A stretch of 64,000 bases of DNA from Sedimenticola hydrogenitrophicus (lineage in GTDB: Bacteria; Pseudomonadota; Gammaproteobacteria; Chromatiales; Chromatiaceae): contig NZ_JAQGEI010000036.1 in assembly GCF_029017505.1 (NCBI RefSeq), forward strand, positions 1 through 64,000. Direction: 5' to 3'. The notes under the pieces are model-generated. The model was not told where the DNA came from. It saw nothing but the letters and a program-made list of their open reading frames with translations, and did not search any database. Positions within the stretch are counted from its first letter, which is position 1. Every line of letters begins with the position of its first letter. This document shows, piece after piece, positions 50,581 through 60,719 of the stretch. Made by a program: the position numbers and the translations under genes.

Positions 50581-53199
50581 ATGGATAACGCCAGCTACAC
50601 CGGTCTGCTCAATAACGTCGCGCTGCTGCTCGTGCTCGGTGTCAGTTATGAGGCGCTGGGGATCAGCCGGATTCAGGCCAGGTTGTGGCGGCAACTGGTA
50701 TCCGGGTTGCTCATCGGTGGGGTCGGCATCGCCGTGATGCTGAGTCCGTGGCAGTTGGCGCCGGGCATCTTCTTCGATACCCGCTGGGTCGTGATCAGCC
50801 TCAGCGGCCTCTTTTTCGGTCTCATCCCCACCCTGATCGGGGGCGCGATGGCGATCCTGTTCCGCCTCTTTCAGGGTGGCGAGGGGGCCATCGTCGGGGC
50901 GCTGACCATCCTGGCGGCGGGACTGATCGGCCTGGGCTGGCGTCATCTGCAGCGCCGCCTGCAGTGGCCGCTGGGCTGGCCGCAGCTCTATCTGTTCGGC
51001 ATGGTGGTGGAGCTGGCGGTCCTGGGCTGCATACTGCTGATGCCGGCCGGGTTGCGCTGGGTCATTATCTACACCGTGGGTCCGCCGATGCTGCTGCTGT
51101 TTCCCCTCGGCTCCATGTTCCTGGGCCTGTTGCTGTTGCGCCAGGATCAGCATCGCCGGGCCAAGCGGGCACTGGCGCGGAGCCAGTCCCGCTACCAGAC
51201 CATTATCGAGTCCCTCGATGAGATAGGCGAGGGGCTGTTCATTGTCGACGCGGACTCGCGGATCGAATACATGAACCGGACCATGATCGACTGGTTCGGC
51301 GACCACTCCGGAGAGATCTGTGGCGATTCCGTGGTGGGGCTGGATCGCGATCGTCACTATCAACGGCAGCAGCAGTCCGGCGGTCAGGGGCGGAGTGTCT
51401 ACTATCAGCCCATGGCGGCCGATGGCCGGCATTATGAAGGTATCGGCGCCCCGATCAACAATCGTGACGGCACGGTATCACGCCTGGAGGTGATCCGCGA
51501 CGTGACCGGGCGCAAGTACAACGAGGAGCAGATCCGCACCCTCTCCCAGGTGGTGGAGCAGAGTCCGGTCTCGGTGGTGATTACCGATACCGACGGCTAT
51601 ATCGAATATGTCAACGGCGCGTTTGAGAAGATCACCGGATACCGTGCCGATGAGGTGATCGGCGAGCATACCCGCCTGTTGAAATCCGGGACGACCCCGG
51701 AGGGCCATTATCGCGACCTCTGGCTGACCATCACCTCGGGCCGTGCCTGGAAAGGGGAGTTTTACAACCGGAAAAAGAGCGGTGAGCTGTTCTGGGAACG
51801 GGTGCATATCGCGCCGGTGCAGGATCAGGGGGGCAACACCAGGCACTTCCTGGCGGTGAAGGAGGATATCACCCTGCAGAAGTCCCAGGAGCAGCGCATT
51901 ATGCAGCAGGCCCATTTCGACGTGTTGACCGGACTGCCCAACCGTTTTCTATCGCTTGACCGGCTGGATCGGCTGACCAAGGATGCCGGACGTTCCGATC
52001 AGCATGTGGCAGTCCTGTTCCTGGATCTGGATGATTTCAAGAAAGTAAACGACTGTCTGGGTCATGAAGTGGGTGATCAGCTGCTGGTGCAGGCGGCGGA
52101 CCGGCTCAACGCCCAGGTGCGCAATTACGACACCGTCGGCCGGCTGGGGGGCGATGAATTTATCATCATGCTGGGCGGGCTCGATCAGATCGACCGATCG
52201 GGGCGGGTGGCCGAGCAGATGCTGGCGCAGTTTCACCGGCCGTTCAATCTGGATGGGCGTGAGCTGGTCCTGACCGCCAGTCTCGGGGTGGCGGTCTTTC
52301 CGCAAGACGGTACCACCCCGGCCGAGCTGTTGCGCAATGCCGATACCGCCATGTACTGCTCCAAGGAGGCCGGGCGCAACACCTACCGCTACTACACCGA
52401 ATCGATGAATCAGGGGGTGGCCCGGCGGTTGCTCCTGGAGGAGCAGTTGCGCGGCGCCCTGGCACGGGAGGAGTTGCGCATTCACTACCAGCCGCAGATC
52501 GAACTGGCGAGCGGCCGCCTGGTCGGCACCGAGGCCCTGTTGCGCTGGCACAATCCGGCGCTCGGGGAGGTGTCGCCGGCGGAGTTCATCCCCATCGCCG
52601 AACAGACCGGGCTGATCATGAATATTGGCGAATATGTAATCAGCGAGGCGCTCGCCCAGCTCGCCCATTGGCAGCAGATAGCCGGGCAGTCGCTGCGCAT
52701 GGCGGTCAATGTCTCCCCGCGACAGTTCCGCGACCCCAACCTGGTCTCCTTTATCGAGCAGCTGCTGCAGCGGCTGGAACTCCCGGCGGCGTGTCTGGAA
52801 CTGGAGATTACCGAAGGGGTGCTGATGAGCGGCCACTCCCATATCGACCTTGCCCTGTCGGCACTGAATCGACTCGGTGTGACCATCGCCATGGATGATT
52901 TCGGTACCGGTTACTCTTCTCTCAGTTACCTCAGAAACTACCCTTTTGATATCCTTAAGATCGATCGCAGCTTCATCGATGATGTCCCCCGGGACGAGGC
53001 GGACCGGGAGCTGGTGAATGCCACGATCGCCATGGCCCACGGGCTGGGACTCAAGGTGATCGCCGAAGGGGTGGAGACGGACGCCCAGTTACAGTACCTG
53101 AAAGCCCAGGGCTGTGATTACGCCCAGGGTTATCTGTTCAGCCGGCCGGTATCCGGCGAGCGGATCCTGGCGCTGCTGAACAGCGAGATGGCGGTTTGA
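50581..53199 (+). CDS. Membrane GGDEF-EAL protein with two PAS domains
   Basis: 872 residues. Five to six N-terminal helices (about residues 8-190) of the 5TM-5TMR LytS-like sensor type, a PAS domain (about 205-300), a second PAS/PAC (about 320-435), then GGDEF (about 445-605) and EAL (about 620-870). GGDEF is intact (RLGGDEF) with the inhibitory RxxD site (RNYD) five residues before it. EAL has EALLRW, ITEGVL, DDFGTGYSS and KIDRSFI, all catalytic motifs. It can therefore both make and degrade c-di-GMP; which activity dominates is not visible. Monocistronic. Confidence 0.93.
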   Translation: MDNASYTGLLNNVALLLVLGVSYEALGISRIQARLWRQLVSGLLIGGVGIAVMLSPWQLAPGIFFDTRWVVISLSGLFFGLIPTLIGGAMAILFRLFQGGEGAIVGALTILAAGLIGLGWRHLQRRLQWPLGWPQLYLFGMVVELAVLGCILLMPAGLRWVIIYTVGPPMLLLFPLGSMFLGLLLLRQDQHRRAKRALARSQSRYQTIIESLDEIGEGLFIVDADSRIEYMNRTMIDWFGDHSGEICGDSVVGLDRDRHYQRQQQSGGQGRSVYYQPMAADGRHYEGIGAPINNRDGTVSRLEVIRDVTGRKYNEEQIRTLSQVVEQSPVSVVITDTDGYIEYVNGAFEKITGYRADEVIGEHTRLLKSGTTPEGHYRDLWLTITSGRAWKGEFYNRKKSGELFWERVHIAPVQDQGGNTRHFLAVKEDITLQKSQEQRIMQQAHFDVLTGLPNRFLSLDRLDRLTKDAGRSDQHVAVLFLDLDDFKKVNDCLGHEVGDQLLVQAADRLNAQVRNYDTVGRLGGDEFIIMLGGLDQIDRSGRVAEQMLAQFHRPFNLDGRELVLTASLGVAVFPQDGTTPAELLRNADTAMYCSKEAGRNTYRYYTESMNQGVARRLLLEEQLRGALAREELRIHYQPQIELASGRLVGTEALLRWHNPALGEVSPAEFIPIAEQTGLIMNIGEYVISEALAQLAHWQQIAGQSLRMAVNVSPRQFRDPNLVSFIEQLLQRLELPAACLELEITEGVLMSGHSHIDLALSALNRLGVTIAMDDFGTGYSSLSYLRNYPFDILKIDRSFIDDVPRDEADRELVNATIAMAHGLGLKVIAEGVETDAQLQYLKAQGCDYAQGYLFSRPVSGERILALLNSEMAV

Positions 53200-53204
53200 G
53201 GTAA

Positions 53205-53389
53205 CTCAAGTTTCGGAGTTCGCAGTACTCGTAGGGTGGATAAGCTTGCGCATCCACCGCCATCCGATTCATGGTGAGGAGTGGTACATGGATGTACCGT
53301 TTACGGACCTGAGGATGGCATGCGCTGATGCTTATCCACCCTACGAATTCAGCGATTCAGGTTTTGTGAAATGAACTCCGAAACTTGAG
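53205..53389. repeat. Nested palindromic element
   Basis: Outer arms CTCAAGTTTCGGAGTTC and GAACTCCGAAACTTGAG; within lies a second palindrome (53231-53344) with arms GTAGGGTGGATAAGC and GCTTATCCACCCTAC, and within that a copy of the dispersed GAGGAG repeat (53276-53319). Three repeat families are stacked in one gap. Confidence 0.75.
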
Positions 53390-53430
53390 GAGGTAAGATC
53401 ATCCAGACACGGCCTGCAGGAAGGAGACAT

Positions 53431-53700
53431 ATGAAACCGACAGATGACGAATTGACCAACGCCCTGCAAACGGCGGCGGGCATGCGTGAGCGGGGAGAAG
53501 ATCCGGATAATCTGGCCAAGGTGCTGCTCTACCTGCATCGCCGGGATGAGATGCTTGAGCGGGTGCTGGAGCACCTGGAGCTGTTCCTGCGTTTTGGTCT
53601 GCCGGTGGAGGAGCATATGAAACTGGTTCGCCTGGTGGAGGAGGCCAAGATCCAGGAGGCCCGGGAGGAGGGCACGGACCCGGGCAAGCTGGGGTTATGA
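53431..53700 (+). CDS. Small soluble helical protein of unknown function
   Basis: 89 residues, rich in charged residues, predicted nearly all helical (LAKVLLYLHRRDEMLERVLEHLELFLRFG, split by short turns). No Cys, signal or membrane segment. AAGGAGACAT gives a good ribosome-binding site before the ATG. It stands alone between the c-di-GMP gene and ercA. I do not recognise the family; a small adaptor or regulator is possible. Confidence 0.7.
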   Translation: MKPTDDELTNALQTAAGMRERGEDPDNLAKVLLYLHRRDEMLERVLEHLELFLRFGLPVEEHMKLVRLVEEAKIQEAREEGTDPGKLGL

Positions 53701-54098
53701 GCCTGGGAGGCTGCAGGACTTGACACGCCCTGTTGTCAAACAGTCAACGCCCAGCGTAGACTGTGCGATCGCGGGCGTCCGACGGACGCACAGGGAAGCC
53801 GCAAATAATAATTATATTTGATACGTTATACTCAAAAAGCCGGGTATGACCTTTCCGAAGAAAGGTACTCCGGTGAGTGGGGCCTTCGTTAATTAGTACA
53901 GGGAATCTGCCCCCACCGTCTGCCGATTTCAAGGTAGTGTCGAACCTTCGGGACTGTCCGGATGTCGCCCTTCCCGTCCGCCACCGGCCCGAACCCTCCA
54001 CTCCTTGAGACGGCACACATGGTTCCAGGGAATCGGACACCCAGCGCCAGGTATTTCCTGGCGATCGAGAATTCTAGAGACACGTTGGAACCGGTCAA
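53701..54098. other. Intergenic region upstream of ercA
   Basis: About 400 bp without a supported gene. A GTGGGGCC...CCCCCAC inverted pair lies at about 53877-53918. No clear promoter could be chosen. Confidence 0.5.
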
Positions 54099-55262
54099 AT
54101 GAGCCACGATATTTCCAATCTGCGGAAGTTTGTCGCCCCGGAGATGATTTTTGGTGCGGGGGCACGCAAAAGCGTCGCCAATTATGCAAAAACCTTCGGT
54201 GCCCGCAAGGTGCTGCTGGTTTCGGATCCGGGGGTCGAGGCGGCGGGCTGGGTCGATGACGTATCCAGCACCCTGCGAGAGGAGGGGATCGATCACGTCA
54301 CCTTTACCCAGGTGTCACCAAATCCGCGATCCCATGAAGTGATGGCCGGGGTCGATTTTTACCGGGAGCACGGTTGCAATATCATTGTCGCCGTGGGCGG
54401 CGGCAGCCCGATGGATTGCGCCAAGGGGATCGGCATCGTCAGCGCCAATGGCCGGCATATCCTCGACTACGAGGGGGTTGATCAGATTCGCGCCCCCATA
54501 CCCCCATTGATTTTCATTCCCACCACGGCCGGAACTTCCGCCGATGTCTCGCAATTCGCCATTATCAATGACGAGGCGGAACGGGTGAAAATCTCCATCG
54601 TCAGCAAGGCGGTGGTGCCGGATGTGGCGCTGGTGGATCCCGATACCACCCAGACCATGGACCCCTTCCTGCGCGCCTGCACCGGCCTGGATGCCCTGGT
54701 GCATGCAATCGAGGCCTTCGTCTCCACCGCCTCCGGCCCAATGACCGACATGTTCGCCCTGGATGCCATCCGCCTGATCAACGGTAACCTGGAGCAGTTG
54801 GCAGCCAATCCCGCGGACCCGAAGTTGCGGGAGCAGATCATGCTGGGCTCGATGAAGGCGGGGCTGGCCTTCTCCAACGCCATTCTCGGCGCCGTGCATG
54901 CCATGTCCCACAGCCTCGGCGGGTTCCTCGATCTGCCCCACGGGTTGTGCAATTCGATCCTGCTGGAGCATGTGATCAGCTACAACTACAGCGCCGCCAC
55001 GGATCGCTTCAAGATCATTGCCGAGACCATGGGGCTGGATACCCGTGGTCTCAACGCCACCGAGGTGAAGGCGCGCCTGCTGGCCCGGGTGGTGGAGCTG
55101 AAGCAGAACATCGGGCTGTATCAGAAGCTGGCCGAAATGGGTGTCCGCACGGCCGATATCCCGACCCTCTCCGCCAAGGCCATCAAAGACCCCTGCCTGT
55201 TGACCAATCCGCGTAAATCCAACCGGCGTGATGTCGAGGTGGTCTATGAAGAGGCGCTCTGA
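54099..55262 (+). CDS. ercA: Iron-containing alcohol dehydrogenase-like regulatory protein ErcA
   Basis: 387 residues of the group III Fe-alcohol dehydrogenase family: NAD-binding GGGSPMDCAKG and the metal-binding HAIEAF and HAMSHSLGGFLDLPHG histidine segments. The sequence and the gene order, with a PAS hybrid kinase overlapping its 3' end, match ErcA-ErcS' of the Pseudomonas aeruginosa ethanol-oxidation regulon, where ErcA acts in signalling for PQQ-dependent alcohol oxidation. Its enzymatic role is uncertain even there. No PQQ-alcohol dehydrogenase is in this window. Confidence 0.88.
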   Translation: MSHDISNLRKFVAPEMIFGAGARKSVANYAKTFGARKVLLVSDPGVEAAGWVDDVSSTLREEGIDHVTFTQVSPNPRSHEVMAGVDFYREHGCNIIVAVGGGSPMDCAKGIGIVSANGRHILDYEGVDQIRAPIPPLIFIPTTAGTSADVSQFAIINDEAERVKISIVSKAVVPDVALVDPDTTQTMDPFLRACTGLDALVHAIEAFVSTASGPMTDMFALDAIRLINGNLEQLAANPADPKLREQIMLGSMKAGLAFSNAILGAVHAMSHSLGGFLDLPHGLCNSILLEHVISYNYSAATDRFKIIAETMGLDTRGLNATEVKARLLARVVELKQNIGLYQKLAEMGVRTADIPTLSAKAIKDPCLLTNPRKSNRRDVEVVYEEAL

Positions 55263-57006
55263 GCCGCCTGACCCGGAAACGGAAGAGCAGGGTTTATCAT
55301 TTCAGGATCTGATCGGCCTGGGTTCGCATTCGGCCCGTAAGAGCCACTACTCCATCCTGGAAGAGAAACTGGCAGAGCTGGAGGCGGAGCGCAACCGCTA
55401 CAAGTGGCTGTTTGAAAATGCCCTGCACGGCATATTCCAGGCCGATTTCAACGGTGCGGTACGTGCCGCCAACCCGGCCTTTGCCGCGATGTGCGGTTTT
55501 CACGACAGCCGCCAGATCATTGCCCAGCCGCAGCTGCTGGAGGCGCTGTTCGATGACCCCGGCGACTATGCGCGGCTGAAGCAGGAACTGCTGTGCCTGG
55601 GCAAGGCGTACCGTTTCCTGACCACCCTGAAGCGCCGTGACGGGGTGCGCATCCATGTCTCCATGAATGTGCTGTTGAGGAGTGGCGAGGGCGGTGATCT
55701 GTTCGAGGCCTTCGTGCAGGACATCAGCGCCTACCGGCGCGCCCAGGAAGAGCTGACCCGCCTGAATGAGGAGCTTGAGGCGCGGGTCGAGCGGCGCACC
55801 CGGGAGCTCACTCAGCTGAACAGGAAGTTGCTTCGCGAGATCGGCGAACGGGAACAGATGCAGGAGGAGTTGCGCCTGGCCAAGGAGGCCGCGGAACAGG
55901 CGAATCTAAGCAAGGACAAGTACCTTGCAGCCGCCAGCCATGACCTGCTGCAGCCGATGAATGCGGCCCGGCTGCTGGTCTCGACCCTGCGCGAACGGGC
56001 GCTGGCCGAACAGGACGGCTACCTGGTGGAGCGGGTGCATCTGGCGCTGGAGGGCGCCGAGGAGTTGCTCAACGATCTGCTGTATATCTCCAAGCTCGAT
56101 CAGGATGCGGTGCAGCCGAAGTTCGAGGTGTTCTCGATCCAGCAGCTGCTGGCCTCGCTGGAGGGTGAGTTCCAGCCACTGGCCTCCTGTTCCGGTCTGC
56201 AGCTGCGGGTGCTCCCCTCGTGCCTGAGCGTACGCTCCGATACCCGACTGCTGGGGCGGATTCTGCGCAATTTCATCAGCAACGCCTTGCGCTACACCCA
56301 CCAGGGGCGGGTGCTGGTGGGTTGCCGCCGCAAGGGCAGTCAGCTCAGTATTCAGGTCTGGGATACCGGCGATGGGGTGCCGGAAGAGCGCCTGCAGGAG
56401 ATATTCCATGAGTTTTACCAGCTGAACACTCACCAGCGGGGGGCGTGCAAGGGGGTCGGCCTGGGGTTGGCCATCGTGGACCGCCTGGCGCGCATGCTGG
56501 AACACCCGATCGAGGTCCTTTCCTGGCCGCCACGGGGATCGATGTTTTCGGTGGAGGTGCCGCTGGCGGCAGCGCCGGCGCCGCTGCCTGCCGAGTTCAA
56601 GCCGGCGATTACCGGCAACAATCTGGAGGGGGCCTGCATCCTGGTGCTGGACAACGATGACAATATCCTGATCAGTATGGAGGCGCTGCTCCGGCAGTGG
56701 AACTGCGTGGTCTATCTGGCTCGTGACCGGCACGAGGCGATCGACCTGTGCAAGGCCCGCTCATTGCGGCCGGATGTGATCCTGGCCGACTACCATCTGG
56801 ACCGGGGGCAGACTGGGACCGATGCGGTGCTGGCCATGCGCAAGTGCGCCGGGAGCGCTATCCCGGCGGCGATCATTACCGCCGACTACAGCGATGAGAG
56901 TGTCCAGCTGTTTCAGGAACTGCAACTGCCGATGCTCAACAAACCGGTAAAACCGGCCAAGCTGCGCGCCCTGCTGAGCCATCTGCTGCGTAATCGGGGG
57001 GGCTGA
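55246..57006 (+). CDS. PAS hybrid sensor histidine kinase/response regulator (ErcS'-like)
   Basis: 586 residues from the ATG inside the end of ercA, after GAGGTGG. No membrane helix, so a soluble kinase. A PAS domain (about residues 45-165), a coiled coil (about 168-225), an H-box with SHDLLQPMNAARLL (His at about 229), an ATPase domain (NFISNALRY, DTGDGV, GVGLGLAI) and a C-terminal receiver (ILVLDNDDN; acceptor Asp in VILADYHLD). No DNA-binding domain; it should phosphorylate another regulator. In Pseudomonas ErcS' it belongs to the ethanol-oxidation cascade. Confidence 0.9.
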   Translation: MKRRSEPPDPETEEQGLSFQDLIGLGSHSARKSHYSILEEKLAELEAERNRYKWLFENALHGIFQADFNGAVRAANPAFAAMCGFHDSRQIIAQPQLLEALFDDPGDYARLKQELLCLGKAYRFLTTLKRRDGVRIHVSMNVLLRSGEGGDLFEAFVQDISAYRRAQEELTRLNEELEARVERRTRELTQLNRKLLREIGEREQMQEELRLAKEAAEQANLSKDKYLAAASHDLLQPMNAARLLVSTLRERALAEQDGYLVERVHLALEGAEELLNDLLYISKLDQDAVQPKFEVFSIQQLLASLEGEFQPLASCSGLQLRVLPSCLSVRSDTRLLGRILRNFISNALRYTHQGRVLVGCRRKGSQLSIQVWDTGDGVPEERLQEIFHEFYQLNTHQRGACKGVGLGLAIVDRLARMLEHPIEVLSWPPRGSMFSVEVPLAAAPAPLPAEFKPAITGNNLEGACILVLDNDDNILISMEALLRQWNCVVYLARDRHEAIDLCKARSLRPDVILADYHLDRGQTGTDAVLAMRKCAGSAIPAAIITADYSDESVQLFQELQLPMLNKPVKPAKLRALLSHLLRNRGG

Positions 57007-57129
57007 GCAGTCACCCCACGGGAGCCGGCATTTTTCCGCGTGATACCTAAGAACAATTCAAAACTCACCGGTGGGCCGATACACTGGGAGCCCCCTTGTC
57101 AGCCATCGTCAGTATCGGAACCCGGCAGA

Positions 57130-58137
57130 ATGAGTGATTTAGTAACCGCCCACAGTGGCACCTCTGGTTTTTCCCTGGCCGCGCCGGATCAACGGATCCC
57201 GGTGCGTGAACTGTTCGGCATCGACAGCGATATGGAGGTGCCGGCCTTCTCCCGGGGCAACGAATATGTGCCGGATTCGGATCCCACCTATCGGTTTGAT
57301 CCCGAGACCACTCTGGCGATCCTGGCCGGCTTCGCCCACAACCGGCGCGTCATGGTGCAGGGCTATCACGGCACCGGCAAATCATCCCATATCGAACAGG
57401 TGGCGGCGCGTCTGCGCTGGCCCTGTATCCGGGTCAATCTTGACAGCCATGTCAGCCGCATCGACTTGATCGGCCGGGATGCCATCGTGTTGAAGGACGG
57501 GCAGCAGGTCACCGAGTTTCGCGAAGGCATCCTGCCCTGGGCCCTGCAGCACCCCTGCGCGCTGGTGTTCGACGAATACGATGCCGGTCGCCCGGATGTG
57601 ATGTTCGCCATCCAGCGGGTGTTGGAGGTGGAGGGCAAACTGACCCTGCTGGATCAGAACCGGGTGATCCGGCCGCACCCCTATTTCCGCCTGTTCGCCA
57701 CCGCCAATACCATCGGCCTGGGCGATACCACCGGCCTCTACCACGGCACCCAGCAGATCAACCAGGGCCAGATGGACCGCTGGTCGCTGGTGCAGACCCT
57801 GAACTATCTGCCGCATGACGCCGAGGTGGAGATCGTGCTGTCCAAACTGCCGGCGCTGGACACCCCGGCGGGGCGGGAGACGGTCAGCGCCATGGTGGAG
57901 CTGGCGGACCTGACCCGGCAGAGTTTTATCAATGGCGATCTCTCCACCGTCATGTCACCGCGCACCGTCATTACCTGGGCGGAGAACAGCCGCATCTTCC
58001 AGGATTGCGCCTACGCCTTCCGCGTCACCTTCCTGAACAAGTGTGATGAGCTGGAGCGCCCGGTGGTGGCCGAGTTTTATCAGCGCTGCTTCGCCGAGGA
58101 GCTGCCGCTGAGTGCCGCCCGCGTGGCCCTGAGCTGA
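57130..58137 (+). CDS. cobS: CobS-type AAA+ ATPase
   Basis: 335 residues from the ATG at 57130; the 30 codons before it are not protein-like. Walker A is [13 protein letters not shown] (about residues 80-92), Walker [11 protein letters not shown], and the sequence resembles the CobS chaperone subunit of aerobic cobaltochelatase throughout. It forms a ring with the VWA partner CobT, which follows after ten bases. The catalytic CobN subunit is not in the window, so the pair may serve another metal-insertion or MoxR-like maturation task, perhaps tied to the ErcA region upstream. Confidence 0.88.
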   Translation: MSDLVTAHSGTSGFSLAAPDQRIPVRELFGIDSDMEVPAFSRGNEYVPDSDPTYRFDPETTLAILAGFAHNRRVMVQGYHGTGKSSHIEQVAARLRWPCIRVNLDSHVSRIDLIGRDAIVLKDGQQVTEFREGILPWALQHPCALVFDEYDAGRPDVMFAIQRVLEVEGKLTLLDQNRVIRPHPYFRLFATANTIGLGDTTGLYHGTQQINQGQMDRWSLVQTLNYLPHDAEVEIVLSKLPALDTPAGRETVSAMVELADLTRQSFINGDLSTVMSPRTVITWAENSRIFQDCAYAFRVTFLNKCDELERPVVAEFYQRCFAEELPLSAARVALS

Positions 58138-58146
58138 GGCGGGCGG

Positions 58147-60045
58147 GTGCCGGAAAGCGCGAGAGAGCTGTTCGAGCGGGTCACCGGCGCCACCCTGCGC
58201 GCCCTGGCCGCCGCCCCCGATACCCGGGTCAGTTTTGCCGCGTCCGGGAGCGTTGACGCGGGTGCGGTGCGGCTGGCCCTGCCCGGGCAGGGGCGCCTGT
58301 CGGCGGACGACATTGCCCGCCTGCGTGGCCTGGCCGACGCCAACTCCCTGCGGCTGCGCTTCCATGATGCCCGCTTGCACCGCGCCCGCCTGCCGCGGGA
58401 CCCGGAGGCACGCGCCCTGTTTGAACTGCTGGAACAGGCCCGGGTCGAGGCGCTGGGCGGACACCGGTTGAGCGGGGTGGCGCGGAACCTCGCCGCCCTG
58501 CTGGAGTCGAGAGGCCGGGAGTGCGGCTGGGGACGGGCGGAGCGGCGGGCCGATGTCCCCCTGGTCGAGGGGGTCGCCCTGCTGGCGCGGGAACAGTTGA
58601 ACGGAGCGGCGCTACCGGCGGCCGCCGCCAGGGCCGCCGCTCTCTGGCGGCCCTGGGTGACCGCCCAACTGACCTCCCAAGTGACTACCCAAGTGGCCGC
58701 CCAAGACACCGCTGAGGAGGGCGCCGGCGCACTCGGCGAGCTGCGCACGGCGCTGGCGAATCAGGGGGAGTACGCCCGGCGGGTCTGCGGCCTGCTGGAG
58801 CTCCTCGGCCTGGACAGCCGCCCGCTGGAGGCGTCAGGGGTGGTGCTCCCGTCCCCGCCCGAGGCGGCGGGCGCCGACCCGGAGGCGCTGGCCCCGGACG
58901 GAGAGGCCGAGCCCGCCGACCAGCCGGGCGACGCGGCGCCCGCCGAGGATGCCGGCCAGGCCGGCCCGCTCCAATCGGCTGCACCGGGGACGGGTCTCGC
59001 GGAAGACACGGAAGAGGCCGAAGGCGCGGGCGAAGGGACGCTGTCCGAACAGGCGCTGCGTATCAACTGGCTCGATCCGGGGCAGGCCATCCGCTCCGAA
59101 TACCGCGCCTATACCCGCGAATTCGACCAGGCGGTGGAGGCCGATGAGCTGGCCGGCAGCGAGGAGTTGGCCGAGCTGCGCCGCCAGCTCGACGGCCAGC
59201 TCGCCCCGCTGCAGGGACTGGTGGCGCGCATCGCCAACCGGCTGCAGCGACGCCTGCTGGTGCAACAACAGCGGGCCTGGGAGTTCGATCAGGAAGAGGG
59301 GCTGCTGGATGGCGCGCGCATCGCCCGGGTGGTGGCCAACCCCACCCATGCGCTCTCCTATAAGCGGGAGAAGCAAGCGCCTTTTCGCGACACTGTGGTC
59401 ACCCTGTTGATCGACAACTCCGGCTCCATGCGCGGCCGGCCGATCACCGTGGCGGCGTTGAGCGCCGACATCCTGGCCCGCACCCTGGAGCGTTGCGGCG
59501 TCAAGGTGGAGGTGCTCGGTTTCACCACCGGTGCCTGGAAGGGGGGGCGGGCCTGGGAAAGCTGGCAAAACGCGGGCGAGCCCGCCGACCCCGGTCGCCT
59601 CAATGAGCTGCGCCATATCGTCTACAAGCCGGCCGACCAGCCGTGGCGGCGGGCTCGGAACCGTATCGGCCTGATGTTGAAGCCGGGGCTGCTCAAGGAG
59701 AACATCGATGGCGAGGCCCTGATCTGGGCCTACCGGCGCCTGATCCGGCGTCCCGAGGCGCGCAAGATCCTGCTGGTGATCTCGGACGGGGCGCCGGTGG
59801 ATGATGCCACCCTGACCGCCAACCCCGCCTCCTATCTGGATGTCCACCTGCGCGAGGTGATCGGCTGGCTGGAGCGGCGCACGCCGGTGCAGCTGATGGC
59901 CATCGGTATCGGCCATGACGTGACTCGTTATTATCGCCAGGCGCTGATGCTGCGGGAGCCGGAAGAGCTGGGCGGGGCGATGCTGCAGCAGCTGGCGCGG
60001 CTGCTGGATCCACGGCCCGTGGATATCCAGCGGGCGTCGAACTGA
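58147..60045 (+). CDS. cobT: CobT-type VWA-domain protein
   Basis: 632 residues from a GTG. The C-terminal von Willebrand A domain has an intact MIDAS ([13 protein letters not shown], with later TxxD-type residues in ISDGAP). The middle (about residues 225-295) is an acidic, Ala/Glu/Asp-rich low-complexity linker typical of CobT. The N-terminal 200 residues are rich in Ala and Arg. With CobS it forms the ATPase part of cobaltochelatase (cobalt insertion in aerobic B12 synthesis). The missing CobN leaves the actual client open. Confidence 0.88.
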   Translation: MPESARELFERVTGATLRALAAAPDTRVSFAASGSVDAGAVRLALPGQGRLSADDIARLRGLADANSLRLRFHDARLHRARLPRDPEARALFELLEQARVEALGGHRLSGVARNLAALLESRGRECGWGRAERRADVPLVEGVALLAREQLNGAALPAAAARAAALWRPWVTAQLTSQVTTQVAAQDTAEEGAGALGELRTALANQGEYARRVCGLLELLGLDSRPLEASGVVLPSPPEAAGADPEALAPDGEAEPADQPGDAAPAEDAGQAGPLQSAAPGTGLAEDTEEAEGAGEGTLSEQALRINWLDPGQAIRSEYRAYTREFDQAVEADELAGSEELAELRRQLDGQLAPLQGLVARIANRLQRRLLVQQQRAWEFDQEEGLLDGARIARVVANPTHALSYKREKQAPFRDTVVTLLIDNSGSMRGRPITVAALSADILARTLERCGVKVEVLGFTTGAWKGGRAWESWQNAGEPADPGRLNELRHIVYKPADQPWRRARNRIGLMLKPGLLKENIDGEALIWAYRRLIRRPEARKILLVISDGAPVDDATLTANPASYLDVHLREVIGWLERRTPVQLMAIGIGHDVTRYYRQALMLREPEELGGAMLQQLARLLDPRPVDIQRASN

Positions 60046-60188
60046 CCGACCCACGAAGACCACCTTTCGTGAAGGGCAATAGGCTTACCGGGTCACTCGG
60101 CCGACGGCCGTGAGGAATATCGAGCGGCTGGGGATGTATGTCCGGAAGTGCCGGGAGCTAAACCTGACGTCCTATGCGGGAGAGTCTC

Positions 60189-60719
60189 TTAACCCTCGTG
60201 CTCCGACAGCCAAGTCGTAGCATCCTTCATGGTCAGGAATAGCGTTTCGCAGTCTGGAAGAGCCGCAAAGCCGTGATGAAGGTAAAAGGAAGAGGCTTGC
60301 TGATCGATGGGGTCTACCACAATGGCCCAAACGGGCACCTCCTCCGCGGCATTCGCAATGCGCCCAAGCGCATCGAGAAGCAGCGCAGAACCCAAGCCTT
60401 GCCCCTGGAGGGCATTGTCCACCGCCAGTTCCCCGATCCGAACCACTGGCACGGGATATTTGGGCAGACCTCTGCGAATTGCAGGGGGAAGGTTATCGAA
60501 GGCCACGGCGCCGGCCGAGAGGGTGTAATAGCCACCAACCGGATTACCGGCCTCGGCGGGGACCGCGACATACGCTCTGGCGACACCGTTCTGGTCGTTT
60601 TGACGGGCAAACTGGGTGAGGTAGGTATTAAGGAATGGATGCCCGCAGTCAAAGGTAGCGCGATTATGCACTGCCCTGACTGCTTCGATACGATAGGTGA
60701 TCGGAGTGGCCTCAGTCAC
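60189..60719 (-). CDS. GNAT acetyltransferase toxin (TacT-like)
   Basis: 176 residues. GNAT fold with the acetyl-CoA loop VDNALQGQGLGSALLLDAL and the TacT-type opening NRATFDCGHPFLNTYLTQFARQN; TacT toxins acetylate aminoacyl-tRNA and stop translation. The first eight bases overlap the antitoxin gene, so the order is antitoxin then toxin. SFYLHHGFAAL near the C terminus holds the Tyr used by GNAT enzymes. A complete toxin-antitoxin module. Confidence 0.9.
   Translation of the reverse strand: MTEATPITYRIEAVRAVHNRATFDCGHPFLNTYLTQFARQNDQNGVARAYVAVPAEAGNPVGGYYTLSAGAVAFDNLPPAIRRGLPKYPVPVVRIGELAVDNALQGQGLGSALLLDALGRIANAAEEVPVWAIVVDPIDQQASSFYLHHGFAALPDCETLFLTMKDATTWLSEHEG

Noticed and set aside
58834-60063. 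409-residue antisense frame over cobT
   Set aside because: Pro/Arg/Gln-rich shadow of a recognisable VWA protein.
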